Origin: Chitinophaga pinensis | GTDB lineage: Bacteria > Bacteroidota > Bacteroidia > 2-12-FULL-35-15 | Reading direction: 5' to 3' | Assembly (NCBI GenBank): GCA_945879015.1 | Contig: CAMCUO010000020.1 | Coordinates: 1-47,383 of the forward strand | DNA length: 47,383 nucleotides | In this document: positions 27,241-35,303 of the stretch, piece by piece | How positions within the stretch are numbered: position 1 is the first letter of the stretch | Layout of the letters: every line of letters begins with the position of its first letter | Made by a program: the position numbers and the translations under genes | Notes under the pieces: model-generated | The model's database searches: none | Seen by the model: only the letters and a program-made list of their open reading frames with translations | What the model was told of the DNA's origin: nothing

Positions 27241-27258
27241 ACTGAAACTTGTTTCAGT
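27241..27258. promoter_or_regulatory. Perfect palindrome ACTGAAAC-TT-GTTTCAGT
   Basis: Two 8-base arms with a 2-base centre, 202 bases before serA. The near-zero loop favours a dimeric regulator site over a terminator. Confidence 0.35.
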
Positions 27259-27459
27259 ACTATGCAAAACATACAGAAAATAAAAAATGTACAATTGAAA
27301 GAAGTATCTATAAATATTCGAATTGGCTAATTCACAACTGAAATCAACTATGTCTCTATGTGTTAAAACCCCCGTCACCCAATAGAAAACCACAAATGTG
27401 AATTGTTTTGCACTTACCCCAATAAAAACTTATTTTTACACTGAATTTAACAACAACTT

Positions 27460-28380
27460 ATGACTAAAATTTTAATCGCTACAGAAAAAGCCTTTGCTAA
27501 AACAGCTGTTGAAGGGATAAAAAAAATAATTACAGAAGCTGGTTATGAAATTAGCCTGTTAGAGAACTACACAAATGCAGAGGATTTGATTAAGGCAGTG
27601 GCTGATGCAGATGCAATGATTATCAGAAGTGATAAAGCTACTAAACAAGTGATTGAAGCCGGTAAAAACCTAAAGCTGATTGTTCGTGCTGGAGCGGGTT
27701 ATGATAATATTGACCTTGCTGCTGCTACCGAAAAAGGAATTGTTGCAATGAATACACCCGGACAAAATTCGAACGCTGTTGCAGAGTTAACCTTCGGAAT
27801 GCTTGTGTTTATGGCAAGAGCAAACTTTAAAGGTGGCTCGGGAACAGAATTAAAAGGAAAGAAAATAGGCATTCATGCATACGGAAACGTTGGAAAAAAT
27901 GTAGCCCGCATCGCAAAAGGATTTGAAATGGATGTATACGCATTCGATCCATTTGTTTCTAAAGAAGTAATTGAAAAAGACGGAATCAAAGGCGTTAACT
28001 CTGTTGAAGAGCTTTACAGTAATTGTCATTATATTTCTTTGAACATTCCAGCAACTGAAAAAACAAAGAACTCTATTAATTTAGAGTTGTTGTCGAAAAT
28101 GCCTGTTGGGGCTACCGTTATCAATACTGCAAGAAAAGAAGTAATCAACGAAGCAGAATTAAAACAAGTGTTTGAAAAGCGTCCTGATTTTAAATATATC
28201 TCGGATATCATGCCGGGTAATCACGAGGAACTTTTGAAATTTGAAAACAGATACTATTGCACGCCTAAAAAACAAGGAGCTGAAACGTCAGAAGCAAACA
28301 TCAATGCTGGATTAGCAGCCGCTAATCAGATTGTGAAGTTTTTTAAGAATGGTGATAAAACATTTCAAGTAAATAAATAG
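27460..28380 (+). CDS. serA: D-3-phosphoglycerate dehydrogenase-like, lysine type
   Basis: 306 residues of the D-2-hydroxyacid dehydrogenase family; most likely the first step of serine synthesis (3-phosphoglycerate to 3-phosphohydroxypyruvate, NAD). The nucleotide-binding loop is GIHAYGNVGKNVA, with Ala at the first Gly. RAGAGYDNID and NTPGQNSNAVAE are typical; the catalytic Arg is in INTARKEVIN. The usual C-terminal TPHIGAST His is replaced: TPKKQGAETSEAN. PGDH forms with Lys in place of the His are known (for example Entamoeba and Bacteroidota), so this is probably active. No ACT domain. DUF1015 and yggS follow. Confidence 0.85.
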   Translation: MTKILIATEKAFAKTAVEGIKKIITEAGYEISLLENYTNAEDLIKAVADADAMIIRSDKATKQVIEAGKNLKLIVRAGAGYDNIDLAAATEKGIVAMNTPGQNSNAVAELTFGMLVFMARANFKGGSGTELKGKKIGIHAYGNVGKNVARIAKGFEMDVYAFDPFVSKEVIEKDGIKGVNSVEELYSNCHYISLNIPATEKTKNSINLELLSKMPVGATVINTARKEVINEAELKQVFEKRPDFKYISDIMPGNHEELLKFENRYYCTPKKQGAETSEANINAGLAAANQIVKFFKNGDKTFQVNK

Positions 28381-28393
28381 AAATGGCATAATC

Positions 28394-28467
28394 ACCACTA
28401 AGGCACTAAGTACACTAAGAAAAGATAATAAAAAAATAAAACTAAGTGACCTAAGTGCCTTAGTGGT
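28394..28467. repeat. Inverted repeat of the ACCACTAAGGCACT family
   Basis: Left arm 28394-28419 (ACCACTAAGGCACTAAG...) and right arm 28442-28467 (...GTGCCTTAGTGGT) are 26 bases each and nearly complementary. It fills the gap between serA and DUF1015 and ends 16 bases before the DUF1015 start. A related copy is at 42342-42378. Confidence 0.8.
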
Positions 28468-28483
28468 AAAAGGAAGAACAAAC

Positions 28484-29728
28484 ATGGCAAACATAATACC
28501 CTTTAAAGGCACAAGACCCGCTCGTGACAAAGTCCACCTCGTTGCATCCCGCTCCGTAGATGGCTATAACACTGCCGAGTTACACGACAAACTTGCAAGT
28601 AACCCATTTTCTTTCTTACATGTTATTAGTCCAGATTTTAGTGATGGCAAACGTTCTAAGCCTGGTTCTATTGAGCGCTTGCAAAAAGCAAAAGCAAAAT
28701 ATTTAAAATTTGTTGAAGAAGAAGTTTTTGTGACGGATGAAAAACCAACTTATTATATCTATCAGCAATTAAAAGACTTAAATGTTTATACTGGAATCAT
28801 TGGTTGTAGCAGTATTGACGACTATTTTAACGGAGTAATAAAAATTCACGAACAAACATTAACGGATAGAGAAGAAAAATTAATGCATTATTTGGAAGTT
28901 TGCGATTTTAATGCAGAACCTGTTTTATTTTCTTATCCAAATGATAAAGTAATTGATGAACTAACTGCAAAATCAATACAAACAGAACCCGTCTATGATT
29001 TCACTACAACTGATCGAGTTAGACATAAATTATGGTTAGTAAACGATTCAACAACTGTTTTAACTATTCAAGAACGCTTTTCACAAATTCCAGCAGTATA
29101 TATTGCGGATGGACATCATCGCTCTGCTTCTTCTGGACTGCTCGGTAAATTGCGCAGAGAGAGGAATGCTAAGTATACAGGAAAAGAACCTTATAATTAT
29201 TATTTAGGAGTTTTCTTTCCCGAAACACAATTAAAGATCTTTGATTTTAATCGTGTGGTTAGAGATATTAATGATTTGTCAGTAAATGATTTTATCAAAA
29301 AGCTTTCTGATAAATTTACAATTGAAGAAAAAGAAGAATTATACAAACCTTCTAAAAAGCATAACTTCAGTATGTATTTAGAAGGGAAATGGTATTCCTT
29401 AGATGCAAAAAAAGAAATCATTCACAACGAAGAACCTGTTGGAAGTCTGGATGCATCCATACTTACAGAACACATCCTCTCTCCTATTTTAAATGTTCAC
29501 GATTTAAAAACCGACAAGCGAATTGGATTTGTTTCAGGAATAAAAGGAATGAAAGAATTGAAACACCAGGTAGACAAATGGAATTTTAAAGTGGCCTTTG
29601 GCTTGTATCCAGTTGAAATGGACCAATTGAAACACATTGCAGATACAAATAACATTATGCCTCCGAAAACTACTTGGGTAGAACCAAAGATGAGAAGTGG
29701 CTTGGTGATTTATAGTTTAAGTGAATGA
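28484..29728 (+). CDS. DUF1015 family protein
   Basis: 414 residues from ATG 28484 (an in-frame GTG at 28463 is inside the repeat). Family hallmarks: N-terminal IIPFKGTRPARDKV, NPFSFLHVISPDF, central YIADGHHRSASS, and GSLDASILTEHILSPIL. DUF1015 is widespread in bacteria and archaea. Its biochemical role is not settled to my knowledge; its place next to serA in Bacteroidota points to serine or phospho-sugar metabolism. Its last four bases overlap yggS (ATGA), so the two are co-translated. Confidence 0.88.
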   Translation: MANIIPFKGTRPARDKVHLVASRSVDGYNTAELHDKLASNPFSFLHVISPDFSDGKRSKPGSIERLQKAKAKYLKFVEEEVFVTDEKPTYYIYQQLKDLNVYTGIIGCSSIDDYFNGVIKIHEQTLTDREEKLMHYLEVCDFNAEPVLFSYPNDKVIDELTAKSIQTEPVYDFTTTDRVRHKLWLVNDSTTVLTIQERFSQIPAVYIADGHHRSASSGLLGKLRRERNAKYTGKEPYNYYLGVFFPETQLKIFDFNRVVRDINDLSVNDFIKKLSDKFTIEEKEELYKPSKKHNFSMYLEGKWYSLDAKKEIIHNEEPVGSLDASILTEHILSPILNVHDLKTDKRIGFVSGIKGMKELKHQVDKWNFKVAFGLYPVEMDQLKHIADTNNIMPPKTTWVEPKMRSGLVIYSLSE

Positions 29729-30387
29729 GCATTGCAAACAATATCCATAAAATAAAATCATCTCTTACTCCGCAAGTAACACTCATTGCGGTTACAAAAA
29801 CACATCCTATTAATAAGCTTCAGGAAGTGTATGATGCTGGACACAAAATCTTCGGAGAAAATAAAGTTCAGGAGTTGGTTGATAAATATGCAGTCCTACC
29901 AAAAGACATTGAATGGCATTTGATTGGTCATTTGCAAAGCAACAAAGTAAAATACATTGCTCCGTTTGTTTCCTTGATCCATTCGGTGGATAGTTTGAAG
30001 TTGTTACAAGAGATAGACAAACAAGCAGAAAAGAATAATAGAATCATAAATTGTTTATTGCAAATATATATCGCAAAAGAGGAAACGAAATTCGGATTGA
30101 GTTTTGAAGAAGCCGAACAATTAATCCATTGCAAGGAACTCGAAGTCCTAAAAAACATAAAAATTAACGGTTTTATGGGAATGGCCACAAATACGAAGAA
30201 TAATGAGCAAATTTCCAATGAATTCAAGTCGTTGAAAGCTTTTTACGACCAATTTTCCAATTTTTCAACCTTCAATTTTCAATTATCCAACTTAAGCATG
30301 GGTATGAGTTCTGACTATCAACTTGCAATTGAGCAAGGAAGCACCCTAATCCGCGTAGGAAGCTCTATTTTCGGGCAAAGAAGCTAA
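29725..30387 (+). CDS. yggS: YggS/PLPBP pyridoxal-phosphate homeostasis protein
   Basis: 220 residues of the alanine-racemase-N fold. The PLP lysine is Lys25 in LIAVTKTHP; further hallmarks are GENKVQE, WHLIGHLQSNK, LQIYIAKEETKFG, LSMGMSSDY and STLIRVGSSIFG. It buffers PLP and affects amino-acid metabolism; it is not an enzyme. A stretch QFSNFSTFNFQLSN (residues about 175-189), where relatives have a short loop before LSMGMS, is encoded by an intergenic-type T/C-rich repeat. It overlaps DUF1015 by four bases. Confidence 0.93.
   Translation: MSIANNIHKIKSSLTPQVTLIAVTKTHPINKLQEVYDAGHKIFGENKVQELVDKYAVLPKDIEWHLIGHLQSNKVKYIAPFVSLIHSVDSLKLLQEIDKQAEKNNRIINCLLQIYIAKEETKFGLSFEEAEQLIHCKELEVLKNIKINGFMGMATNTKNNEQISNEFKSLKAFYDQFSNFSTFNFQLSNLSMGMSSDYQLAIEQGSTLIRVGSSIFGQRS
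30251..30293. repeat. In-frame T/C-rich repeat in yggS
   Basis: Near-repeats of TTTTCAACCTTCAATTTTC, a type that recurs between Bacteroidota genes. It adds about a dozen residues to the loop before the PLP-binding GMSSD segment and keeps the frame open. Confidence 0.5.
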
Positions 30388-30477
30388 TTTTTTCTCCCTT
30401 TCCAAGTTAACAAGTTTCGCTTAGCAAGGCTAATTTATCGATATTCCGACCTAAAAAACCGATATAAATGGAAAAAA

Positions 30478-30509
30478 TTTGACTTATATTGAATTATGGT
30501 ATATATTTG
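30478..30509 (+). promoter_or_regulatory. Promoter of the cold-shock gene
   Basis: -33 TTTG (30478-30481), 20-base spacer, -7 TATATTTG (30502-30509): a textbook Bacteroidota promoter. It leaves a short A-rich leader of about 28 bases before the ATG. Confidence 0.8.
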
Positions 30510-30542
30510 CTCACTAATTAAAAACAAACAAATCACATTACA

Positions 30543-30731
30543 ATGAAAACAGGTACAGTAAAATTCTTTAACGAAGCAAAAGGTTTTGGTTTTATTAAAG
30601 ACGATTCAGGTCAAGAAATTTTTGTTCACGCAACAGGTTTGGAAGACAAAATCAAAGAAAATGACACAGTAACTTTTGATGTTGCTGAAGGCAAAAAAGG
30701 TTTAAATGCGGTAAACGTAAAGAAAGCTTAA
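30543..30731 (+). CDS. cspA: Cold-shock domain protein
   Basis: 62 residues, a single cold-shock domain. It starts MKTGTVKFFNEAKGFGFIKD (RNP1 is KGFGFI) and has RNP2 IFVHAT. It binds single-stranded RNA/DNA and unwinds mRNA structure, with roles in cold and general stress. A monocistronic unit: its own promoter upstream and a terminator 20 bases downstream. The short, high-match promoter suggests strong expression. Which of several csp copies in the genome is meant cannot be told. Confidence 0.95.
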   Translation: MKTGTVKFFNEAKGFGFIKDDSGQEIFVHATGLEDKIKENDTVTFDVAEGKKGLNAVNVKKA

Positions 30732-30750
30732 TATATTTTTGCTTTAAATA

Positions 30751-30781
30751 AAAAACCCAGAGCTAAACACTCTGGGTTTTT
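30751..30781. terminator. Terminator of the cold-shock gene
   Basis: AAAAACCCAGAG (30751-30762) and its exact complement (30770-30781) around a 7-base loop, ending in T. The A-run on the left lets it work for the minus-strand gene ending at 30848 too. Confidence 0.92.
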
Positions 30782-30810
30782 TATTTTATTTTGAAAACGA
30801 TAACACAAAC

Positions 30811-30834
30811 GTCATACTGAGCGGAGTCGAAGTG
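30811..30834. repeat. Dispersed GTCATACTGAGCGGAGTCGAAGTG repeat
   Basis: A clean copy of the family also at 44081-44104. It sits between the csp terminator and a minus-strand gene. Confidence 0.75.
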
Positions 30835-30847
30835 TAAGGGATAAAAG

Positions 30848-31345
30848 CTATTCCGTCTTTGTAGAATCCGTTTTAATTGCAGTTGAATCTGTTACAGGCG
30901 CTACAACAGCTTTTGGAGCAGGCTTCACTTTCTTTTTGTTTTTATGTGTTCCAGTAAAATTATAGCTATGAATAATTTTACCTTTTTTACGGATAAGTGC
31001 AGTACCACTAATATTGTCTCCTTCTACTGAACCTTCCCAAGAAAAACGTCCTTCATCAGAATTTTTTGATTCAACTGTAAATTTATACACTGGACTTCCC
31101 GAACTTGAATCCGTTTCACACTGATAATCTGTTTGAGGAAACTGCGCTTGAAACATGAAGTTGGTGTTGAATTTTTCCCCAGCTAAAAAGCTTACATTAT
31201 CATTTATTGGCTCAGATTTTTTCTTTCCTTCTTCAATAAGAGTTACAGCATAAATTCTACCGCTTAATGGGTGTTTCTTTTTTGCTTGAGCAAAGCCCGC
31301 TATCGTAAATGCTGATAATAGAAGTAAGAGAGTCAGTTTTTTCAT
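30848..31345 (-). CDS. Secreted protein, unknown function
   Basis: 165 residues with a signal peptide (MKKLTLLLLLSAFTIAGFAQ). The mature part is beta-rich (YAVTLIEEGKKKSEP, FNTNFMFQAQFP, SWEGSVEGDNISGTALI); one Cys (YQCETDS). The last 35 residues are Lys/Pro/Thr/Ser-rich and likely disordered. It may fold as a lipocalin-like or other small barrel, but no family is certain. It lies 11 bases after the alpha-oxoamine synthase on the same strand, so both are probably one transcript. Confidence 0.65.
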   Translation of the reverse strand: MKKLTLLLLLSAFTIAGFAQAKKKHPLSGRIYAVTLIEEGKKKSEPINDNVSFLAGEKFNTNFMFQAQFPQTDYQCETDSSSGSPVYKFTVESKNSDEGRFSWEGSVEGDNISGTALIRKKGKIIHSYNFTGTHKNKKKVKPAPKAVVAPVTDSTAIKTDSTKTE

Positions 31346-31356
31346 TTTAATTTTTT

Positions 31357-32601
31357 TTAGTGAGCAGCAATTTTATCCGACATGTATTGTCCAGATTTTA
31401 ATTTTCCAACAATTTTAGAGAATGCATCCAAAGTATAGTTTACATCTTCCAACGAATGCACTGCTGTTGGAATCAAACGAAGAATAATCACTCCTTTTGG
31501 AACAACTGGATAAACAACCATTGAACAGAAAATATTGAAATTTTCACGCAAATCTAAAATTAAATTTGTAGCCTCTGGTATTGAACCATTCATGAATACA
31601 GGCGTTACAGATGAATTTGTTAATCCAATTTCGAAGCCTGCTTTCTTCAATCCACTTTGTAAAGCATGAGTAATTTCCCACAATTTATCTTTGTATTCAG
31701 GATGATTTCTCATTAATTCTAATCTCTTCAAAGCACCAACTACCAATAGCAATGGCAAAGATTTAGCAAATATCTGTGAACGCATATTGTAGCGTAAATA
31801 TTCTACAATTTGTTCTTCACTAGAAATAAATCCTCCGATTAAAGCAAATGATTTTGCAAATGTTCCAAAATAAATATCAATTCCATCTTGACAACCTTGC
31901 TCCTGCCCTGTTCCACCGCCTGTTTTACCCATTGTTCCGCATCCATGCGCATCATCAACAAATAAACGGAACTTGTATTTGCTCTTTAAAGCAACAATCT
32001 CTTTTAGTTTACCTTGTCGACCACTCATTCCGAATACACCTTCTGTAATTACTAGAATAGAGCCATTTTGAGCTTCAGCTAATTTTGTAGCTCTCACCAT
32101 TTGTTTTTCGAAATCTTCAATATCGTTATGCTTAAAAACATAACGTTTTCCCATGTGCAAACGCACACCGTCCAAAATACAAGCGTGTGATTCAGCATCG
32201 TAAACAATTACATCGTGCCGATCAACTAAGCAGTCGATTGCCGAAACCATTGCTTGGTAACCGAAATTACAAAGGATAGTAGATTCTTTAAAAACGAAAG
32301 CTGATAATTCCGACTCTAATTGTTCGTGTAAATTTGAATTCCCGCTCATCATACGAGCACCCATAGGCATTGCAAAACCGTAGGATGCTGCAGCATCTGC
32401 ATCAGCTTTGCGCACTTCAGGGTGGTTTGCCAATCCAAGATAGTTGTTCAAACTCCAATTTAAACGCTCTTTTCCACGGAAAATCATTCTTGGTTTAATA
32501 TCTCCTTCTAGTTTAGGGAAAGTAAAGTAGCCATGAGATTCTTTTGCGTGCATTCCAATTGGTCCACGATTCGCTTTTATCTTTTCAAATAAATCCTTCA
32601 T
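31357..32601 (-). CDS. Alpha-oxoamine synthase (serine palmitoyltransferase-like)
   Basis: 414 residues, a fold-type I PLP enzyme that joins an amino acid with an acyl-CoA or acyl-ACP and loses CO2. The PLP lysine is Lys250 (GTFAKSFALIGGF); His139 (ESHACILDG) would stack on PLP; Asp217 and His219 lie in VDDAHGCG. MMSGNSNLHEQLE is typical. Candidates are serine palmitoyltransferase for sphingolipids or the cysteate acyltransferase for sulfonolipids, both found in Bacteroidota. 2-amino-3-ketobutyrate CoA ligase is less likely. It is preceded by no gene on its strand. Confidence 0.75.
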   Translation of the reverse strand: MKDLFEKIKANRGPIGMHAKESHGYFTFPKLEGDIKPRMIFRGKERLNWSLNNYLGLANHPEVRKADADAAASYGFAMPMGARMMSGNSNLHEQLESELSAFVFKESTILCNFGYQAMVSAIDCLVDRHDVIVYDAESHACILDGVRLHMGKRYVFKHNDIEDFEKQMVRATKLAEAQNGSILVITEGVFGMSGRQGKLKEIVALKSKYKFRLFVDDAHGCGTMGKTGGGTGQEQGCQDGIDIYFGTFAKSFALIGGFISSEEQIVEYLRYNMRSQIFAKSLPLLLVVGALKRLELMRNHPEYKDKLWEITHALQSGLKKAGFEIGLTNSSVTPVFMNGSIPEATNLILDLRENFNIFCSMVVYPVVPKGVIILRLIPTAVHSLEDVNYTLDAFSKIVGKLKSGQYMSDKIAAH

Positions 32602-32720
32602 ATTGTCGTTATTGTATAGTTTTTAAAAAATTAGCGAAGCGAAATTAATGGTTTATCGCCTATTTTCAAAGGGATTTTAATTAACAAAATAGGTTCGCTG
32701 ATTTAATAAGAAATATTGCA

Positions 32721-32748
32721 TTTGTTTCATCCAAAAATCTTATATTTG
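32721..32748 (+). promoter_or_regulatory. Promoter of the bamD operon, nearly leaderless
   Basis: -33 TTTG (32721-32724), -7 TATATTTG (32741-32748). The bamD ATG is 10 bases after the -7 box, so the leader should be only a few bases. Confidence 0.7.
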
Positions 32749-32758
32749 CAGTCCTTTT

Positions 32759-33640
32759 ATGCGAAATAAACAATTTTATATCCTATTTTTATTGATTTCT
32801 GTTATTGCATTGTCTTCTTGCACTAACAAGGAGCGAGTTTACGATTCAACAGGAAACAGCAAAAAGAAGCGTTTTGATTTCACAATCGGGAAGTTTAACA
32901 AACTTGTAAAAAGTGGTGATATGGATGCGAAATTTGTTGCAGCCGTAAAGTATTTCGACAAAGAAGAATATACCAGAGCACTTACCTTGTTTGAAGAGTT
33001 GATGGGTGTTTACAGAGGAACATCTAAAGGTGAAGAAGTTCATTATTACTACGCTTATTGCAGTTATAATTTGAGCGATTATATTGTGGCTGGGTATCAA
33101 TTCAGAAACTTTGTAAGAAATTTCCCTACTAGCAAACATGCAGAAGAATGTGCTTACATGAATGCTTATTGTTTTTATTTGAATTCGCCTGATTATATCT
33201 TGGACCAAATTGATACAAAACTTGCAATAAAAGAGTTTCAACGTTTTACCAGCCAATATCCGCAAAGTACTCGTATTCAAGAATGCAACGACATTTTGGA
33301 TAAATTGAGAGGCAAATTGGAACTTAAATCTTACGAAAACTCAATGTTATATTATAACATGAGTGATTACAAAGCTTCGATTGTAGCTTTTGGTAATCAT
33401 TTAAAAGATTTTCCTGGGACGAGCCATGCTGAAGAATTAAACTATTTAATTATCCGTTCTTATTATTTATTGGCTTTAAACAGTATTGAAGCTAAAAAAC
33501 AAGAACGTTTTAAAGCTGCAACAGATCATTATATGAAATTTTTAGATAATTTTCCTAAAAGCGAATACTTGAAACAAGCTGAAATGGTTTATTCAAGTGC
33601 ATTAAAAAGTTTAGAAAAGTATAACAAATCAACACTATAA
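32759..33640 (+). CDS. bamD: Outer membrane assembly lipoprotein BamD
   Basis: 293 residues. A lipoprotein signal (lipobox ALSSC, lipid Cys21) is followed by TPR-like repeats: YFDKEEYTRALTLFEELMG, YYYAYCSYNLSDYIVAGYQF, FPTSKHAEECAYMNAYC, then FPGTSHAEELNYLIIRSYYL and FPKSEYLKQAEMVY. It acts in the BAM complex that inserts beta-barrels into the outer membrane. It leads the bamD-rpoZ-coaBC-porD-recN gene run, a phylum-typical order. Confidence 0.93.
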   Translation: MRNKQFYILFLLISVIALSSCTNKERVYDSTGNSKKKRFDFTIGKFNKLVKSGDMDAKFVAAVKYFDKEEYTRALTLFEELMGVYRGTSKGEEVHYYYAYCSYNLSDYIVAGYQFRNFVRNFPTSKHAEECAYMNAYCFYLNSPDYILDQIDTKLAIKEFQRFTSQYPQSTRIQECNDILDKLRGKLELKSYENSMLYYNMSDYKASIVAFGNHLKDFPGTSHAEELNYLIIRSYYLLALNSIEAKKQERFKAATDHYMKFLDNFPKSEYLKQAEMVYSSALKSLEKYNKSTL

Positions 33641-33652
33641 ATAAATTATCAA

Positions 33653-33985
33653 ATGGACTACAAAAAAACAAATGCAGATTTAACAACTACCACTCGCGAT
33701 TTAAGAAGCTTAGATGGTAAAACTGGTAATATCTACGAAAGTATTGCAATCATCTCTAAACGTGCTAACCAAATTAGTGCTGAAATGAAAGAAGAGTTGA
33801 CTAATAAATTAGCTGAGTTTGCTTCAAACACTGACAATTTAGAAGAAATTTTTGAAAACCGTGAACAAATCGAAATTTCTAAATATTATGAGCGTTTGCC
33901 AAAACCTTCTTTGATTGCTATCCAAGAATTTTTTGACGATAAAATTTACCACCGCAACCCAGTTGCTCCAGTGGAAAACAAATAA
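33653..33985 (+). CDS. rpoZ: RNA polymerase omega subunit
   Basis: 110 residues; TGNIYESIAIISKRANQISAEMKEEL is the Rpb6/omega core; the extended C-terminus (ENREQIEISKYYERLPKP) is typical for Bacteroidota. It helps assemble and stabilise RNA polymerase. It begins 12 bases after bamD and is probably in the same operon. Confidence 0.9.
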   Translation: MDYKKTNADLTTTTRDLRSLDGKTGNIYESIAIISKRANQISAEMKEELTNKLAEFASNTDNLEEIFENREQIEISKYYERLPKPSLIAIQEFFDDKIYHRNPVAPVENK

Positions 33986-34100
33986 TTTTAAAATACATTT
34001 AGCAGTTCGCTTTATCCTGTTTCGATTTTATTGAAATTAGTAATAATTGCGAACTGCTTTTTTATTGCATCGTACTGCGATTAAACAAAGTAGTAATACT

Positions 34101-35303
34101 ATGTTCAAAAACAAAAACATATTAATTGGGGTAACCGCTAGCATTGCTGCTTATAAATCAGCATTTTTGGTTCGTTTACTTATTAAAGCTGGAGCTAATG
34201 TCAAAGTGATTATGACGGATTCAGCTCAAGAATTTATAACTCCACTAACGCTTTCTACCCTTTCTAAAAATCCAGTATTAATTGATTTCACTAAAAATAA
34301 ACAAGGTGAATGGAATAACCATGTGGAACTAGGTTTGTGGGCTAATGCTTTTATAATTGCTCCTGCATCTGCAAATACGCTTGCAAAAATGGCAAATGGG
34401 ATTTGTGATAATTTATTACTTGCGACTTATCTTTCTGCTAAATGTCAAGTTTATGTTGCTCCAGCAATGGACTTGGATATGTACAAACACAAAAGCACAA
34501 AAGATAATTTAAAACGCATTGAATCTTTTGGAAATAAAATTATAAATCCTGGAACAGGCGAATTAGCAAGTGGTTTGTATGGTGAAGGGCGTATGGCTGA
34601 GCCCGAAGAAATTATTGCTTTTTTAGAAAAGGCATTCGCTAAAAATTTACCATTCGCTAAAAAAAAAGTCTTGGTAACAGCGGGTCCAACCTACGAAGCA
34701 ATTGATCCAGTTCGTTTTATTGGAAATCATTCTTCTGGAAAAATGGGATTTGCTATTGCGGAGGAATTCGCCAATCAAGGTGCTGAAGTAATATTAATTT
34801 GTGGACCTAATAATTTAAAAACAATTAATAAAAGTATTCAACGCATTGATATTACTTCTGCAGAAGAATTATTTAAATCTTCGATAAAGGCATTTAAGTC
34901 GGCCGACATCTCTGTTTTATCAGCTGCCGTTGCAGATTTTAAGCCATCGATAACTGCAAATCAAAAGATAAAAAAATCTACAGGAACTAAAGCAATCGAT
35001 TTAATTCCTACAAAAGATACTTTAGCAGAACTAGGAAAATTAAAAACAAAAAAACAATTATTAATTGGATTTGCTTTAGAAACTCAAAATGAAATTGCTA
35101 ATGCAAAAGAAAAAATCAAAAAGAAAAATTTAGATCTAATTATATTGAATTCATTGAATGATAAAGGTGCCGGATTTAAAACGGATACCAATAAAATTAC
35201 AATTATTGATAAAAGCAATAAAATCACTAAATTTGAGTTAAAGAGCAAAGAAGATGTTGCAAAAGATATTTTAAAAACGATTCAAAATTTAAAATCTAAA
35301 TAA
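34101..35303 (+). CDS. coaBC: Phosphopantothenoylcysteine synthetase/decarboxylase
   Basis: 400 residues from ATG 34101 (the upstream in-frame TTG is rejected). The N-terminal decarboxylase half has GVTASIAAYKS (FMN loop), NHVELGLWANAF (active His), PASANTLAKMANGICDN and PAMDLDMY. The C-terminal ligase half begins KKVLVTAGPTYEAIDPVRFI and has NHSSGKMG and LSAAVADFKP. It makes 4'-phosphopantetheine for coenzyme A. Its stop is directly followed by the porD GTG. Confidence 0.95.
   Translation: MFKNKNILIGVTASIAAYKSAFLVRLLIKAGANVKVIMTDSAQEFITPLTLSTLSKNPVLIDFTKNKQGEWNNHVELGLWANAFIIAPASANTLAKMANGICDNLLLATYLSAKCQVYVAPAMDLDMYKHKSTKDNLKRIESFGNKIINPGTGELASGLYGEGRMAEPEEIIAFLEKAFAKNLPFAKKKVLVTAGPTYEAIDPVRFIGNHSSGKMGFAIAEEFANQGAEVILICGPNNLKTINKSIQRIDITSAEELFKSSIKAFKSADISVLSAAVADFKPSITANQKIKKSTGTKAIDLIPTKDTLAELGKLKTKKQLLIGFALETQNEIANAKEKIKKKNLDLIILNSLNDKGAGFKTDTNKITIIDKSNKITKFELKSKEDVAKDILKTIQNLKSK

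Larger units (their letters stand above)
27126..27459. other. Gene-free region between DUF6056-like gene and serA
   Basis: 334 bases. It holds a degenerate dispersed repeat (27137-27158), an 18-base palindrome (27241-27258), and upstream of serA a TTTTG (about 27404) and TATTTTTA (27431-27438) that may be its -33 and -7 boxes. No gene is seen. Confidence 0.6.

Noticed and set aside
27241..27258. Terminator of the DUF6056-like gene
   Set aside because: The palindrome has only a two-base centre, no T-run, and is 116 bases past the stop.
27460..28380. SerA as a pseudogene because of the missing His
   Set aside because: The frame is intact, Arg is kept and lysine-type enzymes are known.
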